The notes: generated by a model not told the origin, from the sequence alone. Shown: positions 51,715 through 61,691, counted from the stretch's first letter. The stretch is DNA of 64,000 nt from Halobacteriovoraceae bacterium (GCA_020635115.1 JACKAK010000007.1:62001-126000); one strand, 5' to 3'. A program made the numbers and translations.

Positions 51715-52938
51715 ATGAATGTAAAAAGGATTTTTACAGGGTTTATAATATTAATTTGTCTAAATTTGTCAGTCTCTGCGAACAGTGTTACTGATTCAAT
51801 AGATGGACTTGGACTTGTCTATCAAAAAAGAAAATTCGATTTTTGGATAAATTATTTTACAGAAAGATCCCAAGAGAGATTTCAGCGTCAAATGAATAAT
51901 GGTGCCAAGTACTATCACCTTGTGAAAAGTATATTTAAATCTCATGGGCTACCTGAAGATTTGTTTTATGTAGGTTTAATAGAATCAGGATATCACTCTA
52001 AAATAAAAAGCTCTGCAGGTGCTGAAGGACATTGGCAGTTTATGAAGTCTACCGCCAAAGAAACAGGTCTAAGAGTTGATGGTTTAGTAGATGAGAGACA
52101 TAATATTGTTAAATCAACTCACGCTGCCGCAAAATATTTTAAGGATCTTTTTAATATTTTTGGAGATTGGGAACTTGCCCTTTGTTCCTACAATGCCGGC
52201 CCGTATAAAATAATTCGTGCAATTCAAAAAGGAAATACACGAGACTATAGAGAGCTTGTACATAAAAAACTTATTCCGAAGGAGACTATGTTTTATGTTC
52301 CAAAAATCGCGGCCGCTCGTGAAATTTTTGAAAACCCCAAAGAGTTCGGGCTACGAGAATTAAATTTTTCTGATTCATTTGATAAATTAAAAAAAGTAAA
52401 AATTTATAGATCTTTTGATTTAAATAACTTGGCCAGAAATGCCAATATCGATACTGAAACAATTCTTAAATATAATCCAGATATTAAGGCCAGATGGGTA
52501 AAAGTAAGTCGAAAAAACCCTTTTTCCCTTTATCTTCCTCAGGAGTATGAAAATGCTATGAAAAAAATTGGTCGTATAATGGATAGTAAAACTACTTTTG
52601 AAAATTTTACTCAACAAACAGATATGAACTGGAGGGGAATAAAGTTTCATAAAGTAATCGAAGGTGAAAACTTAGGCCTACTAGCAAAAAAATACAATGT
52701 TTCAGTTACTAGTATTCTAGACTTAAATAGACTCAGAAGGCCCAAAATCTATCCTGGTCAACTCATTAGAATAGAAAGATCATCTATTCAGATACCTTAT
52801 ACTGTCAAAAGAGGTGATGATCTTAATAAGATTGCTGCGAAGTTTAAAACTCAGATAAGAAAAATACAGACAATGAATAAATTAAAAACAACGAATATAT
52901 ATGTTGGTCAAAAGATTTATGTGCCAAATAATATTTAA
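51715..52938 (+). CDS. MltD-like lytic transglycosylase with two LysM domains
   Basis: The protein has 407 residues; GGAG precedes the ATG at 51715. A signal peptide (MNVKRIFTGFIILICLNLSVSA) is followed by an SLT domain: LPEDLFYVGLIESGYHSKIK with the catalytic Glu, AEGHWQFMKSTAKETGL and SYNAGPYKIIRAI. Two LysM motifs at the C-terminus (FHKVIEGENLGLLAKKYNVS and IPYTVKRGDDLNKIAAKFKT, each ending near LY/IYPGQ or YVGQ) bind glycan chains. It cleaves murein with 1,6-anhydro product formation in the periplasm. Confidence 0.92.
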   Translation: MNVKRIFTGFIILICLNLSVSANSVTDSIDGLGLVYQKRKFDFWINYFTERSQERFQRQMNNGAKYYHLVKSIFKSHGLPEDLFYVGLIESGYHSKIKSSAGAEGHWQFMKSTAKETGLRVDGLVDERHNIVKSTHAAAKYFKDLFNIFGDWELALCSYNAGPYKIIRAIQKGNTRDYRELVHKKLIPKETMFYVPKIAAAREIFENPKEFGLRELNFSDSFDKLKKVKIYRSFDLNNLARNANIDTETILKYNPDIKARWVKVSRKNPFSLYLPQEYENAMKKIGRIMDSKTTFENFTQQTDMNWRGIKFHKVIEGENLGLLAKKYNVSVTSILDLNRLRRPKIYPGQLIRIERSSIQIPYTVKRGDDLNKIAAKFKTQIRKIQTMNKLKTTNIYVGQKIYVPNNI

Positions 52939-52983
52939 ACAGATATATTCTTCTTTCCATTAGTACATGTCACGGGCAGAAAA

Positions 52984-54129
52984 ATGAGAATAGGATTTGA
53001 TGCGAAACGCGCTTTCCATAACAATACTGGACTTGGTAATTATTCAAGAAACTTGTTTGTGGGGCTTCAAAAATATTTTCCACAGCATGAGTATCTCTAT
53101 TTTTCACCCCCCTTGAAAAATAATGAACTTCTTTTTTGGGGTGAACAAAATATTAAGATGAAAAATGTTATAACTCCAGCAGGTATAATGGGAAAAAATT
53201 TTTCTTCACTATGGCGCTCTGTCTTTATTTCCAGAGAATTGGAAAAATATCATCTCGATATATACCATGGCCTAAGTCATGAACTACCTTTTGGAATTCA
53301 TCATTGTAAATTAAAAAAGATTGTCACTATGCATGATCTTATTTTCATGCGATTTCCTCATTTTTTTAAGACCATTGATCGAACAACCTATCTTAAAAAA
53401 ATAAAATATGCTTGCAAATGTGCAGATGTTATTGTGGCAATCTGTGAGCAAACGAAAAGGGATCTCATCAATTTTCTCAATGTACCAGAAAAAAAAATTC
53501 AAGTTGTTTATCAAACGTGCTCGCCAATGTTTTATGAGAAATTGGAAAGATATATTATTCAAAATGTACTTAACAAGCACCATATCTATAAAAAATATTT
53601 TTTCTATGTGGGAAGTTTAAATGAAAGAAAAAATGTTTTAACTTTGATTGATGCCTTTCACAGAAGTGGTCTGTATGGACATTACCAACTTGTTATAGCT
53701 GGTGCGGGGAAAGAATACCAAACGAAGTGTCGAACTCGAGTAGATAAACTTCGCATGTTTGACGACGTTCTTTTTTTGGGAAATATCGAAAATAATGACC
53801 TTCCAGCACTTTATCAAGGTGCTTTAGCTTTTGTTTATCCTTCATTATTTGAAGGATTTGGAATTCCAATTATTGAAGCTCTTTTCAGTGGCACTCCTGT
53901 TATTACGAGTAAAGGTTCATGCTTTCCGGAAGCTGCTGGCCCAGACTCAATTTATATTGACACACACTCTCAAGAATCCATAGATGAGCTGGCCATGAGA
54001 CTGATTGAAATTGAAAAGGACATAAGTCTAAGAGATAGAATGAGCTCTAAGGGATTAGAGTATGTTCAAAAATTTGAAATCAAAAATACAACTCAAAATA
54101 TGATTGATCTTTATAAAAAGATTATTTAA
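52984..54129 (+). CDS. Family 4 glycosyltransferase
   Basis: The protein has 381 residues. Rossmann N-terminus MRIGFDAKRAFHNNTGLGNY and TGLGNYSRNL, then IYHGLSHELP, VTMHDLIFMRFP, FFYVGSLNERKNVLTLIDAF and FVYPSLFEGFGIPIIEALFS with the EGFGIP sugar-nucleotide motif are diagnostic for retaining GT4 (GT-B fold). It builds an envelope polysaccharide or lipooligosaccharide; the donor is unknown. The gene ends four bases inside the convergent ExbD gene. Confidence 0.9.
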   Translation: MRIGFDAKRAFHNNTGLGNYSRNLFVGLQKYFPQHEYLYFSPPLKNNELLFWGEQNIKMKNVITPAGIMGKNFSSLWRSVFISRELEKYHLDIYHGLSHELPFGIHHCKLKKIVTMHDLIFMRFPHFFKTIDRTTYLKKIKYACKCADVIVAICEQTKRDLINFLNVPEKKIQVVYQTCSPMFYEKLERYIIQNVLNKHHIYKKYFFYVGSLNERKNVLTLIDAFHRSGLYGHYQLVIAGAGKEYQTKCRTRVDKLRMFDDVLFLGNIENNDLPALYQGALAFVYPSLFEGFGIPIIEALFSGTPVITSKGSCFPEAAGPDSIYIDTHSQESIDELAMRLIEIEKDISLRDRMSSKGLEYVQKFEIKNTTQNMIDLYKKII

Positions 54130-54524
54130 CGATTGTTTTCTAAGTCAGTGACAAGCTCTAAATTGGTAAGTTTATTTCTCTTTAATAAATCCAAAATTTT
54201 GACAAGTCTAAGATACTCAACTTTCTGATCAACTCGCAACTGTATGGCCTGTTTTTTATCTGTGAATGATCGAATTTCATTTTCAATTGTATCGAGGGTT
54301 AGTTTTTTACCGTTTAGTGCAACTTCATTTTGAGATAATTCAATAATGGTTGATTTTTGGGTTGATTTTCCTTCTCCTTGTTCCGTTTTGGGAAGATTGA
54401 GCAGTAGAGCAAGTTCATCTTTTTTAAAAACTGTAGAAGTCATGAAAAAGATAAGAAGTAGAAAAACTACATCGATTAAAGGTGTTATTTCAGGGGCGGC
54501 CGTTTGGCGAGAGCGTTTTTTCAC
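54126..54524 (-). CDS. exbD: ExbD/TolR-family protein
   Basis: The protein has 132 residues with a GTG start after AGGTG. The N-terminal TAAPEITPLIDVVFLLLIFF has the conserved Asp in the membrane helix, and the periplasmic part follows the ExbD pattern (QLRVDQKVEYLRLVKILDLL). Together with the TolQ/ExbB gene just upstream it would form a second proton-driven motor complex in the window, independent of the Glt-like one. No TonB gene lies next to it. Confidence 0.88.
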   Translation of the reverse strand: MKKRSRQTAAPEITPLIDVVFLLLIFFMTSTVFKKDELALLLNLPKTEQGEGKSTQKSTIIELSQNEVALNGKKLTLDTIENEIRSFTDKKQAIQLRVDQKVEYLRLVKILDLLKRNKLTNLELVTDLENNR

Positions 54525-54532
54525 TTGTCACC

Positions 54533-55057
54533 TCAAGACAGAATGTTGGACATCAGTTCTTTTTCAAGCTTAACTTCAAATCGATCTAGCATTCCAACAA
54601 GATAGCTGTGTCCAATAAAATTAGGAATCGCTACAATCATCCCTCCCACAGTTGTAATAAGGGCCATAGAAATTCCTTCAGCAAAATTTGAGGGATCTGA
54701 GAGTCCCGTTTGAGACATAACCTGAAAGGCCATAAGTACTCCAATGACAGTTCCAAGTAGTCCTAATAGTGGAGAGACCGCAGCAATAACTTTTAAGGTA
54801 TTCAGACCTTTTTCAAGTTCAGAGATATAATAAGAGATTTCTTGTTTTGCCAACTCTATTGTTGAGTCTGAATTTGTTCCTTTTGTTGGCGTGGACTCCA
54901 TATTTCCTTTAAGGCCCTTAGCTGTTTGGGCAAAGTTTTTATTTTCTCTATTAAAAGTAAGCACTTTAGCAAAAATAAGGGCCAGTCCAATAATATTCAA
55001 TATCAGCAACAAGTACATGATAGGTCCTCCTTGGTTGATATAGTGAATTAATGGCAT
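54533..55057 (-). CDS. exbB: ExbB/TolQ-family protein
   Basis: The protein has 174 residues, with GGGAGGAG before the ATG. Three membrane helices: GPIMYLLLILNIIGLALIFA, NTLKVIAAVSPLLGLLGTVI and ISMALITTVGGMIVAIPNFI, the ExbB/TolQ fold. It forms a proton channel with ExbD. It precedes exbD by eight bases and is transcribed from its own start. Confidence 0.9.
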   Translation of the reverse strand: MPLIHYINQGGPIMYLLLILNIIGLALIFAKVLTFNRENKNFAQTAKGLKGNMESTPTKGTNSDSTIELAKQEISYYISELEKGLNTLKVIAAVSPLLGLLGTVIGVLMAFQVMSQTGLSDPSNFAEGISMALITTVGGMIVAIPNFIGHSYLVGMLDRFEVKLEKELMSNILS

Positions 55058-55129
55058 AAAACTCCTCCCTTAGATTTTAGAACTGCTATTAGTCTAAAGG
55101 ATATTCTTAAACAAGGAAAGAGTACGATC

Positions 55130-55156
55130 AAAAAAAAGGCCTACATAACGCAGGCC
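55130..55156 (-). terminator. Intrinsic terminator for the secreted-protein gene
   Basis: On the minus strand AGGCC/GGCCT arms (55152-55156 and 55138-55142) with a G-T extension form a hairpin followed by eight T (plus-strand A at 55130-55137). It lies about 24-50 bases past the stop at 55180, a normal distance. Confidence 0.75.
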
Positions 55157-55179
55157 ACATAGGTGATGTATACCGAGTA

Positions 55180-56229
55180 CTAATTAAGTGGAGAGTTAGG
55201 AATATATCCAGTTTGTCCACTCTCACATGAATCACATTTATCAACTATATAAAGGGACTGTTTTTCAAATTCTTTGATTACCACACCATTGCATATTCTT
55301 CTTTCTAATGTCCAAATATACTCTTGGTCAGCTTTAAGTCCTATAATTTCAAAATTAATTTTTTCTTTTGATTGATCTATTTTTTTAATTTCATCTAATT
55401 CTTCAGGTACAACTCTTCTTGATGAAATATAGTGATAGCATTTTTTTGCTTCTTTATCATCATCACTAACTGCTAGTTTTTCGATTCTAACATTTGGATC
55501 ATTTTGATTAATTTCAGGATCTAACCAAAAACTGCATCTATTTTGGTCTTGTTCATAAAAATAATAAGACTCATTGAAAAATGGCATCTGATATTCTTGA
55601 AAAAAAGTAAGTAAAGAAGGTTGAAACAGTGGAGATAATTTTTTTCGTCCACCATTCCCAAGTCGACTAGTAGATATTTCATCATAGTCTTTGTTAATAG
55701 CATTCAGAGTAATTTTAGATAAAAAATTAACAGTGTCTTCTCCAAAAGAATAATCCATTTCATAATTAATATCTGAACGTTGTTTTACGTTCTTTACAGA
55801 TTTTGAAGAGCGTTTAATGTTTGCTAAACATCCAAGTATATCACTATTGAAAGTAGACATATTTGTGGCAAATTGATTTAAACTGTCCATTCTTCCATTA
55901 ATGTCATAAAAATTCGGATAAATTGTTGTTTGTGAAATTTTTTCTTTCATAAGATTATATTTTTTTTCATAATCGATATTTGCTTCATCATCTTTTTGGG
56001 TTTGATCTTTTAATCTGTCTAATGTTGTATTGCCTGGACGAATCTTGTTTCGATCAATCCATGAGTCTGACTCTTCATCTACAGGATTTGAAAGATAGCT
56101 ATCTGGTGAGTCTGTTTTTAGATCAATGCATTCAGAAGGTGATTCATACTGTAAACAAGTTATATAGGCCGTATTATCAGCTTTTAACGAAAAGCTTAAA
56201 AGAATTAGAAAAAAATAAATAAGTTTCAT
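55180..56229 (-). CDS. Secreted cysteine-containing protein of unknown function
   Basis: The protein has 349 residues with a signal peptide MKLIYFFLILLSFSLKADN. The mature part is helical and acidic, with cysteines in YITCLQYESPSECIDL, DILGCLANI, NRCSFWLDP, KKCYHYIS, RRICNGVV and VDKCDSCESG, so disulfide pairs are likely in the periplasm. No domain recognised. It has a good terminator downstream and a 287-base intergenic region upstream, so it stands as a single gene. Confidence 0.65.
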   Translation of the reverse strand: MKLIYFFLILLSFSLKADNTAYITCLQYESPSECIDLKTDSPDSYLSNPVDEESDSWIDRNKIRPGNTTLDRLKDQTQKDDEANIDYEKKYNLMKEKISQTTIYPNFYDINGRMDSLNQFATNMSTFNSDILGCLANIKRSSKSVKNVKQRSDINYEMDYSFGEDTVNFLSKITLNAINKDYDEISTSRLGNGGRKKLSPLFQPSLLTFFQEYQMPFFNESYYFYEQDQNRCSFWLDPEINQNDPNVRIEKLAVSDDDKEAKKCYHYISSRRVVPEELDEIKKIDQSKEKINFEIIGLKADQEYIWTLERRICNGVVIKEFEKQSLYIVDKCDSCESGQTGYIPNSPLN

Positions 56230-56340
56230 GAGTTCCCCCGTTAATAAATATAGAATCTTTGTGCAAATAGTGTGCCCATAATTAGAACGACTTAAGCTAT
56301 TGAATTAAATAAAAGAGGTATTTTGGATTTGTCTAAAACT

Positions 56341-56370
56341 TTGACAGTATATAAATCATCTAGCTGTTAT
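56341..56370 (+). promoter_or_regulatory. Putative sigma-70 promoter for the RCC1 lipoprotein
   Basis: TTGACA (56341-56346) and TGTTAT (56365-56370) are separated by 18 bases. The start codon at 56517 lies about 140 bases downstream. Nothing else is supported in the 287-base gap between 56230 and 56516. Confidence 0.4.
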
Positions 56371-56516
56371 CAATTAAAAAAGATCTCAAAAAAGTGGCAA
56401 TTAACTCACAAATTACTGCCTTTTAAATACTAAAGAAAATTCGTCAACTACCGAAAAATAAAGAGGATTGTTATTAATATTACTAAGATATTGGTTTGAA
56501 TTTTAGAATAAGAAAT

Positions 56517-59500
56517 ATGAATAATAAAAGATTGATCAAAATTCTTTTTCAAATTTTGCAAAAAATATTTTTGATTGTTCCTTTATTATTTTCAAGTTGT
56601 TTTTCAACAGGAGAACAAGAAGTTAAGAGTACACGCTCAGTGACGGAGACAAATGATACTGGACTTTCAGATTCAGAACTTCCCAGGATTGAGTTCTCAG
56701 ACTCAAGTGTTGTGGAAGGAGGGAATGCAACAATTACCATAACTGCTTATGAGAATGTTCCTCCTGCAAATGTCACTATAAACTATACACTGGAAAATAT
56801 CACTGCTACTGCCGGAACTGATTTTAATTCTTATAGTTCAAGTATTGTCCTTCCCGCAGGGAGTCTTTCGAAGAACTTTACCGTTTCTACTTTGAGTGAT
56901 GGCCAAAAATGTTCAGAAGATAAAACATTTAGAGTTAAAATCACTTCAATTAATAATGGTAAAGTTGGTTCAAACTCAAACGCAATTGTTACTGTTACTG
57001 ATGATCCTAATTCATTATTTCAACCTATTTTAAAAGTTGATTCAACTAATATAACGGAAGGCTCAAGTATAAATGCCTATATTGAAATTCCTTATGCTTG
57101 TTCTGGGTCAAGTCTATCGGTCGGGCTTAGAAGTTTTGAACTGGACAATGCAAGACTTAGAGATATTGACTTTACTTCAGGGACATTAACTATACCGGCC
57201 GGAAGCACTATTTCAAATCTCATTCCAATTACTGCAATAGCTGATTCTGTCCAAGAAAAAAATGAAAGATTTATTCTTTCTCTCATTAATGACGAGGTTG
57301 GAACTACAATTTTTACACAAGAAAATGGCATAAAAATTATGACAATTATTGATAATAATTCACCTGCAGAAAAAAGTATCATTCACACAGATGTCGTTTG
57401 GAATTCAAGTTGTGCATTGGACTCTCAGGGAAGTTTTAAATGTTTTGGAGCAGTCAGTGAGGATCTATTTGTTGATTCTTCAAATATTATTGGTGATGAA
57501 CCAAGTGAAGTTCCAGCAAATCTAGATCCAATCCAATTACCTCCGGGTTATAACGTTATTGATGTTTCTTTAAGTTCAAATAGAACTTGTGCAGTATTTG
57601 ATAACTGGAAAACAAAATGTTGGGGATTAAACTCAGGTGGTATTTTTGGCCTAGAGGTCGCACCTACGTCTGTTGATGACACATATATTATTGGAGATCA
57701 AGCAAATGAAATATCAAGCACTTCCTATGATGCACTTGTAGGTGCTGATTATGAACCCAAATCGATAAAATTAGGAAATAGTCATATTTGTGGCCTCTTT
57801 GTAAATAGTGTTCAATCTTGGCCAGGAACAATAATGTGTTGGGGTGATGGCCGATTTATTGGAAAAGGACTTAATACGGGTGATTTTTTAGGCACTCAGG
57901 CCGGTGAGATTTCAGGAAATGTTCCCATTAATATTCCAGTTGAATTCGTGAAATACGCAGTTGGACGCGACCATAATTGTGGGGTCGATATAGACAATGA
58001 TCTCTATTGTTGGGGATCAAATTTATTTGGTCAAATGGGACACGAAATCAAAACAGAAGACGGATTTCAAAACTATTATATTGGAGATAACGGACAAACT
58101 GATAGTTTTATCACGACAGATATAAATATTGGAGCAAGAACTATTTTAGATATTGCCGCTTCTAGTTATTCTACTTGTGTCGTTCTCTCAGATAATAAAG
58201 TAAAATGTTGGGGGAGTAATGTAAGTGGTGAACTTGGACTTGAGTTAGATTCTTCAAATGGTTCTTCTAGCTATAAATTAGGTGATGATATTGGTGAAAT
58301 GGGAACTTCTTTGGATGAATTAGATTTAGGGAGCTTTCTTGCAGTAAAAATTTATGGGGGCGACTATCATTTTTGTGCTGTCTCTACTACTGGAAGTGTA
58401 AAGTGTTGGGGAAAGAATGCATATGGGCAATTAGGGATTGCGACAACTGATTTAGTCGTTGGAGATCATATAGGTGATATGGGCAATTCTTTACCTTCTG
58501 TTTCTTTGCCAAGTGGAGTCGTGATTAGTTCTATGGCCCTAGGTAAAAACCATACTTGTGCATTATCAGACATCGGCAAGGTCTATTGCTGGGGAGATAA
58601 TGACAACGGCCAACTTGGTTATGGTGATTACAAAATAAGAGGTACAAACAGCACTTCAATGGGAAACAATTTAACAGAATTAGATTTTGGATCAGGGAGA
58701 ACTGTTTCAAAAATATTTTCAGGACATCTTGCTGATCGAACATGTGCTTTACTCGACAACGGAGATCTTAAATGTTGGGGAGATTCAGGCAAATCATCTT
58801 TCAATGCAATTGGAATTGGTTCTAAATATAATATTGGAGATGAAACTAATGAGATGGGAGTAAATTTGCAAACTATTAACTTGGGTACAGACTCTGATAT
58901 GGTTGATTTTGAATTGGCCTGGGATGGAAGATCTTGTGCTCGTTTTGAAAATGATAAAATGAAATGTTGGGGAAGTAATCTTTATGGCAGTTTAGGACAG
59001 GGAATTTCAAATCAGAATAAGATAATGGGACTTATGAGCGGAGACCTTGGAGATAACCTAAACTATATCGACCTTGGGGCAACTGTCCCAATTAGTTACA
59101 AAATGGGTTGGGGCTCAGTGTGTGTTTTAGGAAATGACCTTAAAATTTATTGTTGGGGAAAAAATGATGAAGGCCAGCTTGGAATTGGATCAACAGAATA
59201 TATTGGAGATAGTGCAAGTGAAATGGGAAACAATCTTAGGCCTGCTGATTTAAATCTAGAAAACGGAACATGGCCTGTTCAACTTGTGGGCGGAGAAAGA
59301 TTTTTTTGTGTTCTTTTAAATACTCTACAACCACTGTGTTGGGGGAAAAATTCAAGTGGTCTAGGACGTGCTTCTGACAACACAGATGCCGTAGGTGATA
59401 GTCCAGAGGAAATTTCTCCTTCTTTACATGTTTTACCTAAACCAAGTGGGCTCAATTATATTAAACTTGCTACAGCTGCAGAAAGTATATGCGCTTTGTT

Positions 59501-60008
59501 TGATAACAAAACAGTGAGATGTGTAGGAAATAATCAATATGCTCAGCTTGGACATGCTTTAAGTTTAACTTATGATGATTCATCTACTTTAATAAGCTCT
59601 AGATCAGCGATTTTATTTGACTCTGCCTTTTATAGTAAAGTTGAAGATTTGATTACTGGCGCGAATAATTTTTGTGTTGTAAACAATTCAAATCAATCCC
59701 GTTGCTGGGGGTATCATGGTGAGCTATGGGGGGCCTTAGGAAACGGTGCTACAGGAGGAGTTGATTCAAAATATATTGGGGATACCGCTATTGAAATGAA
59801 TACTACTTCCTATTATTTAAAACTAGGAGCGGGCGTTTACTTCACAGAAATCGCCACAGGAAAAGAACACACATGCGCCATTGTTAACACAGGTGGACTG
59901 AGATGCATCGGTTCAAACAAACGTGGTCAATTAGGTAGAGAAAATACCACACAAATTAATTCAACCACAAACCTTAATGCTGTGTCCACAAATATTAACT
60001 TTGATTAA
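56517..60008 (+). CDS. Lipoprotein with Calx-beta and RCC1 propeller domains
   Basis: The protein has 1163 residues. The signal peptide ends LLFSSC (lipobox), placing it on a membrane. Two Calx-beta-like domains follow (PRIEFSDSSVVEGGNATITI and VDSTNITEGSSINAYIEIP, ~40-270), then a long run of RCC1-type repeats with the pattern C-x-W-G-x-N-x2-G-x-L-G (e.g. KCWGSNVSGELGLE, YCWGDNDNGQLGYG, YCWGKNDEGQLGIG, RCIGSNKRGQLGRE), some 12-14 of them. RCC1 repeats form a seven-bladed propeller, so there may be two. A surface-bound, calcium-stabilised binding protein is inferred. Confidence 0.82.
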   Translation: MNNKRLIKILFQILQKIFLIVPLLFSSCFSTGEQEVKSTRSVTETNDTGLSDSELPRIEFSDSSVVEGGNATITITAYENVPPANVTINYTLENITATAGTDFNSYSSSIVLPAGSLSKNFTVSTLSDGQKCSEDKTFRVKITSINNGKVGSNSNAIVTVTDDPNSLFQPILKVDSTNITEGSSINAYIEIPYACSGSSLSVGLRSFELDNARLRDIDFTSGTLTIPAGSTISNLIPITAIADSVQEKNERFILSLINDEVGTTIFTQENGIKIMTIIDNNSPAEKSIIHTDVVWNSSCALDSQGSFKCFGAVSEDLFVDSSNIIGDEPSEVPANLDPIQLPPGYNVIDVSLSSNRTCAVFDNWKTKCWGLNSGGIFGLEVAPTSVDDTYIIGDQANEISSTSYDALVGADYEPKSIKLGNSHICGLFVNSVQSWPGTIMCWGDGRFIGKGLNTGDFLGTQAGEISGNVPINIPVEFVKYAVGRDHNCGVDIDNDLYCWGSNLFGQMGHEIKTEDGFQNYYIGDNGQTDSFITTDINIGARTILDIAASSYSTCVVLSDNKVKCWGSNVSGELGLELDSSNGSSSYKLGDDIGEMGTSLDELDLGSFLAVKIYGGDYHFCAVSTTGSVKCWGKNAYGQLGIATTDLVVGDHIGDMGNSLPSVSLPSGVVISSMALGKNHTCALSDIGKVYCWGDNDNGQLGYGDYKIRGTNSTSMGNNLTELDFGSGRTVSKIFSGHLADRTCALLDNGDLKCWGDSGKSSFNAIGIGSKYNIGDETNEMGVNLQTINLGTDSDMVDFELAWDGRSCARFENDKMKCWGSNLYGSLGQGISNQNKIMGLMSGDLGDNLNYIDLGATVPISYKMGWGSVCVLGNDLKIYCWGKNDEGQLGIGSTEYIGDSASEMGNNLRPADLNLENGTWPVQLVGGERFFCVLLNTLQPLCWGKNSSGLGRASDNTDAVGDSPEEISPSLHVLPKPSGLNYIKLATAAESICALFDNKTVRCVGNNQYAQLGHALSLTYDDSSTLISSRSAILFDSAFYSKVEDLITGANNFCVVNNSNQSRCWGYHGELWGALGNGATGGVDSKYIGDTAIEMNTTSYYLKLGAGVYFTEIATGKEHTCAIVNTGGLRCIGSNKRGQLGRENTTQINSTTNLNAVSTNINFD

Positions 60009-60091
60009 CTCACTTTGATAATGAATCAAAGTCAAAAGATTTCGTCCAAAAAATCTAATAAAATTTAAATATTAAACTCTAACCAAATTGA

Positions 60092-60742
60092 TTAGTGATA
60101 AGATTTCTTCAAATTTAATAAACATATATCTAATTCTTTAATAAGTTTATTTTTGAAATCATCATAGTCAAAATGATGACCTATAATTTCTTCAAGTGAA
60201 CACATTACATCTTTTTCAAACCCACATGGGTTAATCCCTTGAAAAGCAAGTTCATCCTCAAAGAGATTGATTGCTAGTCCATGATAACTAACCCAATGCT
60301 TGAGAGCAATTCCGATAGAAGCTATTTTTCTTGTTTGTCCATTTGTTTTTAACCATACTCCAGTGTTTTGTTCATCTCCAAAACAGTTTAATCCATATGA
60401 CTCTAGTACTCTTACCATTGATTTTTCCAAGGATCTTAAAAAGAGATGAATATCATTATTTCTAAGAGTAAGATCTATAATAGGGTATATGACAATTTGG
60501 CCAGGACCGTGATAAGTCGCTTTACCTCCTCGAGATATTTCATAGAGGGCGCCATTCCACCCAACTAAATCATCCTTAGTACTCTTGCGGCCAAGTGTTA
60601 CAACACTTGGATGTCTACAAACGATAAGACACTCTTGGAAAGGAGATCCTTCTTTCTTGGCCTTGATTATATCTTCGACATATTCAAGCTGAATCTCTAA
60701 GGCCTTTTGATAATCGATTAGTCCAAGATCAATAAGTTTCAT
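60092..60742 (-). CDS. lipB: Octanoyltransferase LipB
   Basis: The protein has 216 residues, the usual LipB size, starting at ATG 60742 (KLIDLGLIDYQKAL matches other LipB N-termini). The alternative ATG at 60775 adds 11 residues and would overlap lipA. Motifs: GRKSTKDDLV, EISRGGKATYHGPGQIVIYP, GVWL and IASIGIALKHWVSYHGLAIN, then NPCGFEKDVMCSLEEI with the catalytic cysteine. It transfers octanoyl groups from acyl carrier protein to lipoyl domains. lipA lies four bases upstream. Confidence 0.93.
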   Translation of the reverse strand: MKLIDLGLIDYQKALEIQLEYVEDIIKAKKEGSPFQECLIVCRHPSVVTLGRKSTKDDLVGWNGALYEISRGGKATYHGPGQIVIYPIIDLTLRNNDIHLFLRSLEKSMVRVLESYGLNCFGDEQNTGVWLKTNGQTRKIASIGIALKHWVSYHGLAINLFEDELAFQGINPCGFEKDVMCSLEEIIGHHFDYDDFKNKLIKELDICLLNLKKSYH

Positions 60743-60746
60743 CTTA

Positions 60747-61691
60747 TTATAATGTTGGGTGATTTGTTCTTTCATTTAATCTGTTTTTTTCTATAATTCC
60801 TTTAATAAAAAATTCTCCTGCACGGTAAGAACTACGCACAAGTGGTCCACTTGCACAATAAAGAAACCCCATCTCCATGGCCTTTGTCTCTAGGTCTTTA
60901 AAAATTTCAGGACTAATGTACTCCATCACTGGAGCATGTTTAGAACTTGGTGCTAGATATTGTCCAAATGTGATGACATCACAACCTACTTGTCGCAAAT
61001 CTTTCATCGTTTCTATTACTTCACTCATTGATTCACCAAGACCCAGCATAACAGAGGTCTTCGTGTATTGCTTTGGATTAAAATCTTTTGCCATTTTTAA
61101 TACATTTATTGAGGTTTCATAGGAGGCCCTTCTGTCTCTAATTGGGTGAGTTAGCCTTTTGACGACCTCTATATTATGGGCAAAAACATCTGGTTTTGAT
61201 TTTAAGAGATGTTCAACCAATTCTTTTCTTCCTCCAAAATCAGGAGTTAAAACTTCGATGATCATTTTAGGATTACCCATTTTTATCGTACGAATAGTTT
61301 TAGCAAAATGCTCGCTTCCAAAATCGGCCAAATCATCGCGGTCGACACTTGTGAGGACAACATAATCTAACTTCATTTTTGATATAGCATTTCCAACTTT
61401 TTGAGGTTCATCGATATCTAAAATACCCTCGGGATTTCCAGTTTTTACAGCACAAAATTTACATGCTCTAGTGCAAGTATCTCCCATTAACATAAAAGTT
61501 GCAGTCCCTCCTCCCCAACATTCTTCCATATTTGGACAATGTGCCTCTTGGCAAACAGTGGCCAAATTCAAACCTTTTAGCATATCCTTGATGTCGTTAT
61601 AATTCTTACCACCAGGAGGGCGTACTTTGATCCAACTCGGTTTTCTATCAAATTGGGGGGCACTATTACGCATTTCTTTTAATGTGGTCAT
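60747..61691 (-). CDS. lipA: Lipoyl synthase LipA
   Basis: The protein has 314 residues. GAGGAAAG precedes the ATG at 61691; the frame to 61745 has no site. The auxiliary cluster cysteines are in CQEAHCPNMEEC and the radical SAM CxxxCxxC in CTRACKFCAVKTG. The C-terminal motif FCASGPLVRSSYRAGEFF is characteristic. LipA inserts two sulfurs into octanoyl groups using SAM. The genes are in order lipA then lipB in a single transcription unit. Confidence 0.95.
   Translation of the reverse strand: MTTLKEMRNSAPQFDRKPSWIKVRPPGGKNYNDIKDMLKGLNLATVCQEAHCPNMEECWGGGTATFMLMGDTCTRACKFCAVKTGNPEGILDIDEPQKVGNAISKMKLDYVVLTSVDRDDLADFGSEHFAKTIRTIKMGNPKMIIEVLTPDFGGRKELVEHLLKSKPDVFAHNIEVVKRLTHPIRDRRASYETSINVLKMAKDFNPKQYTKTSVMLGLGESMSEVIETMKDLRQVGCDVITFGQYLAPSSKHAPVMEYISPEIFKDLETKAMEMGFLYCASGPLVRSSYRAGEFFIKGIIEKNRLNERTNHPTL

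Noticed and set aside
60012..60032. CTTTGAT/ATCAAAG dyad after the RCC1 gene
   Set aside because: The stem is short and AT-rich with no T run on either strand, so I do not call it a terminator.
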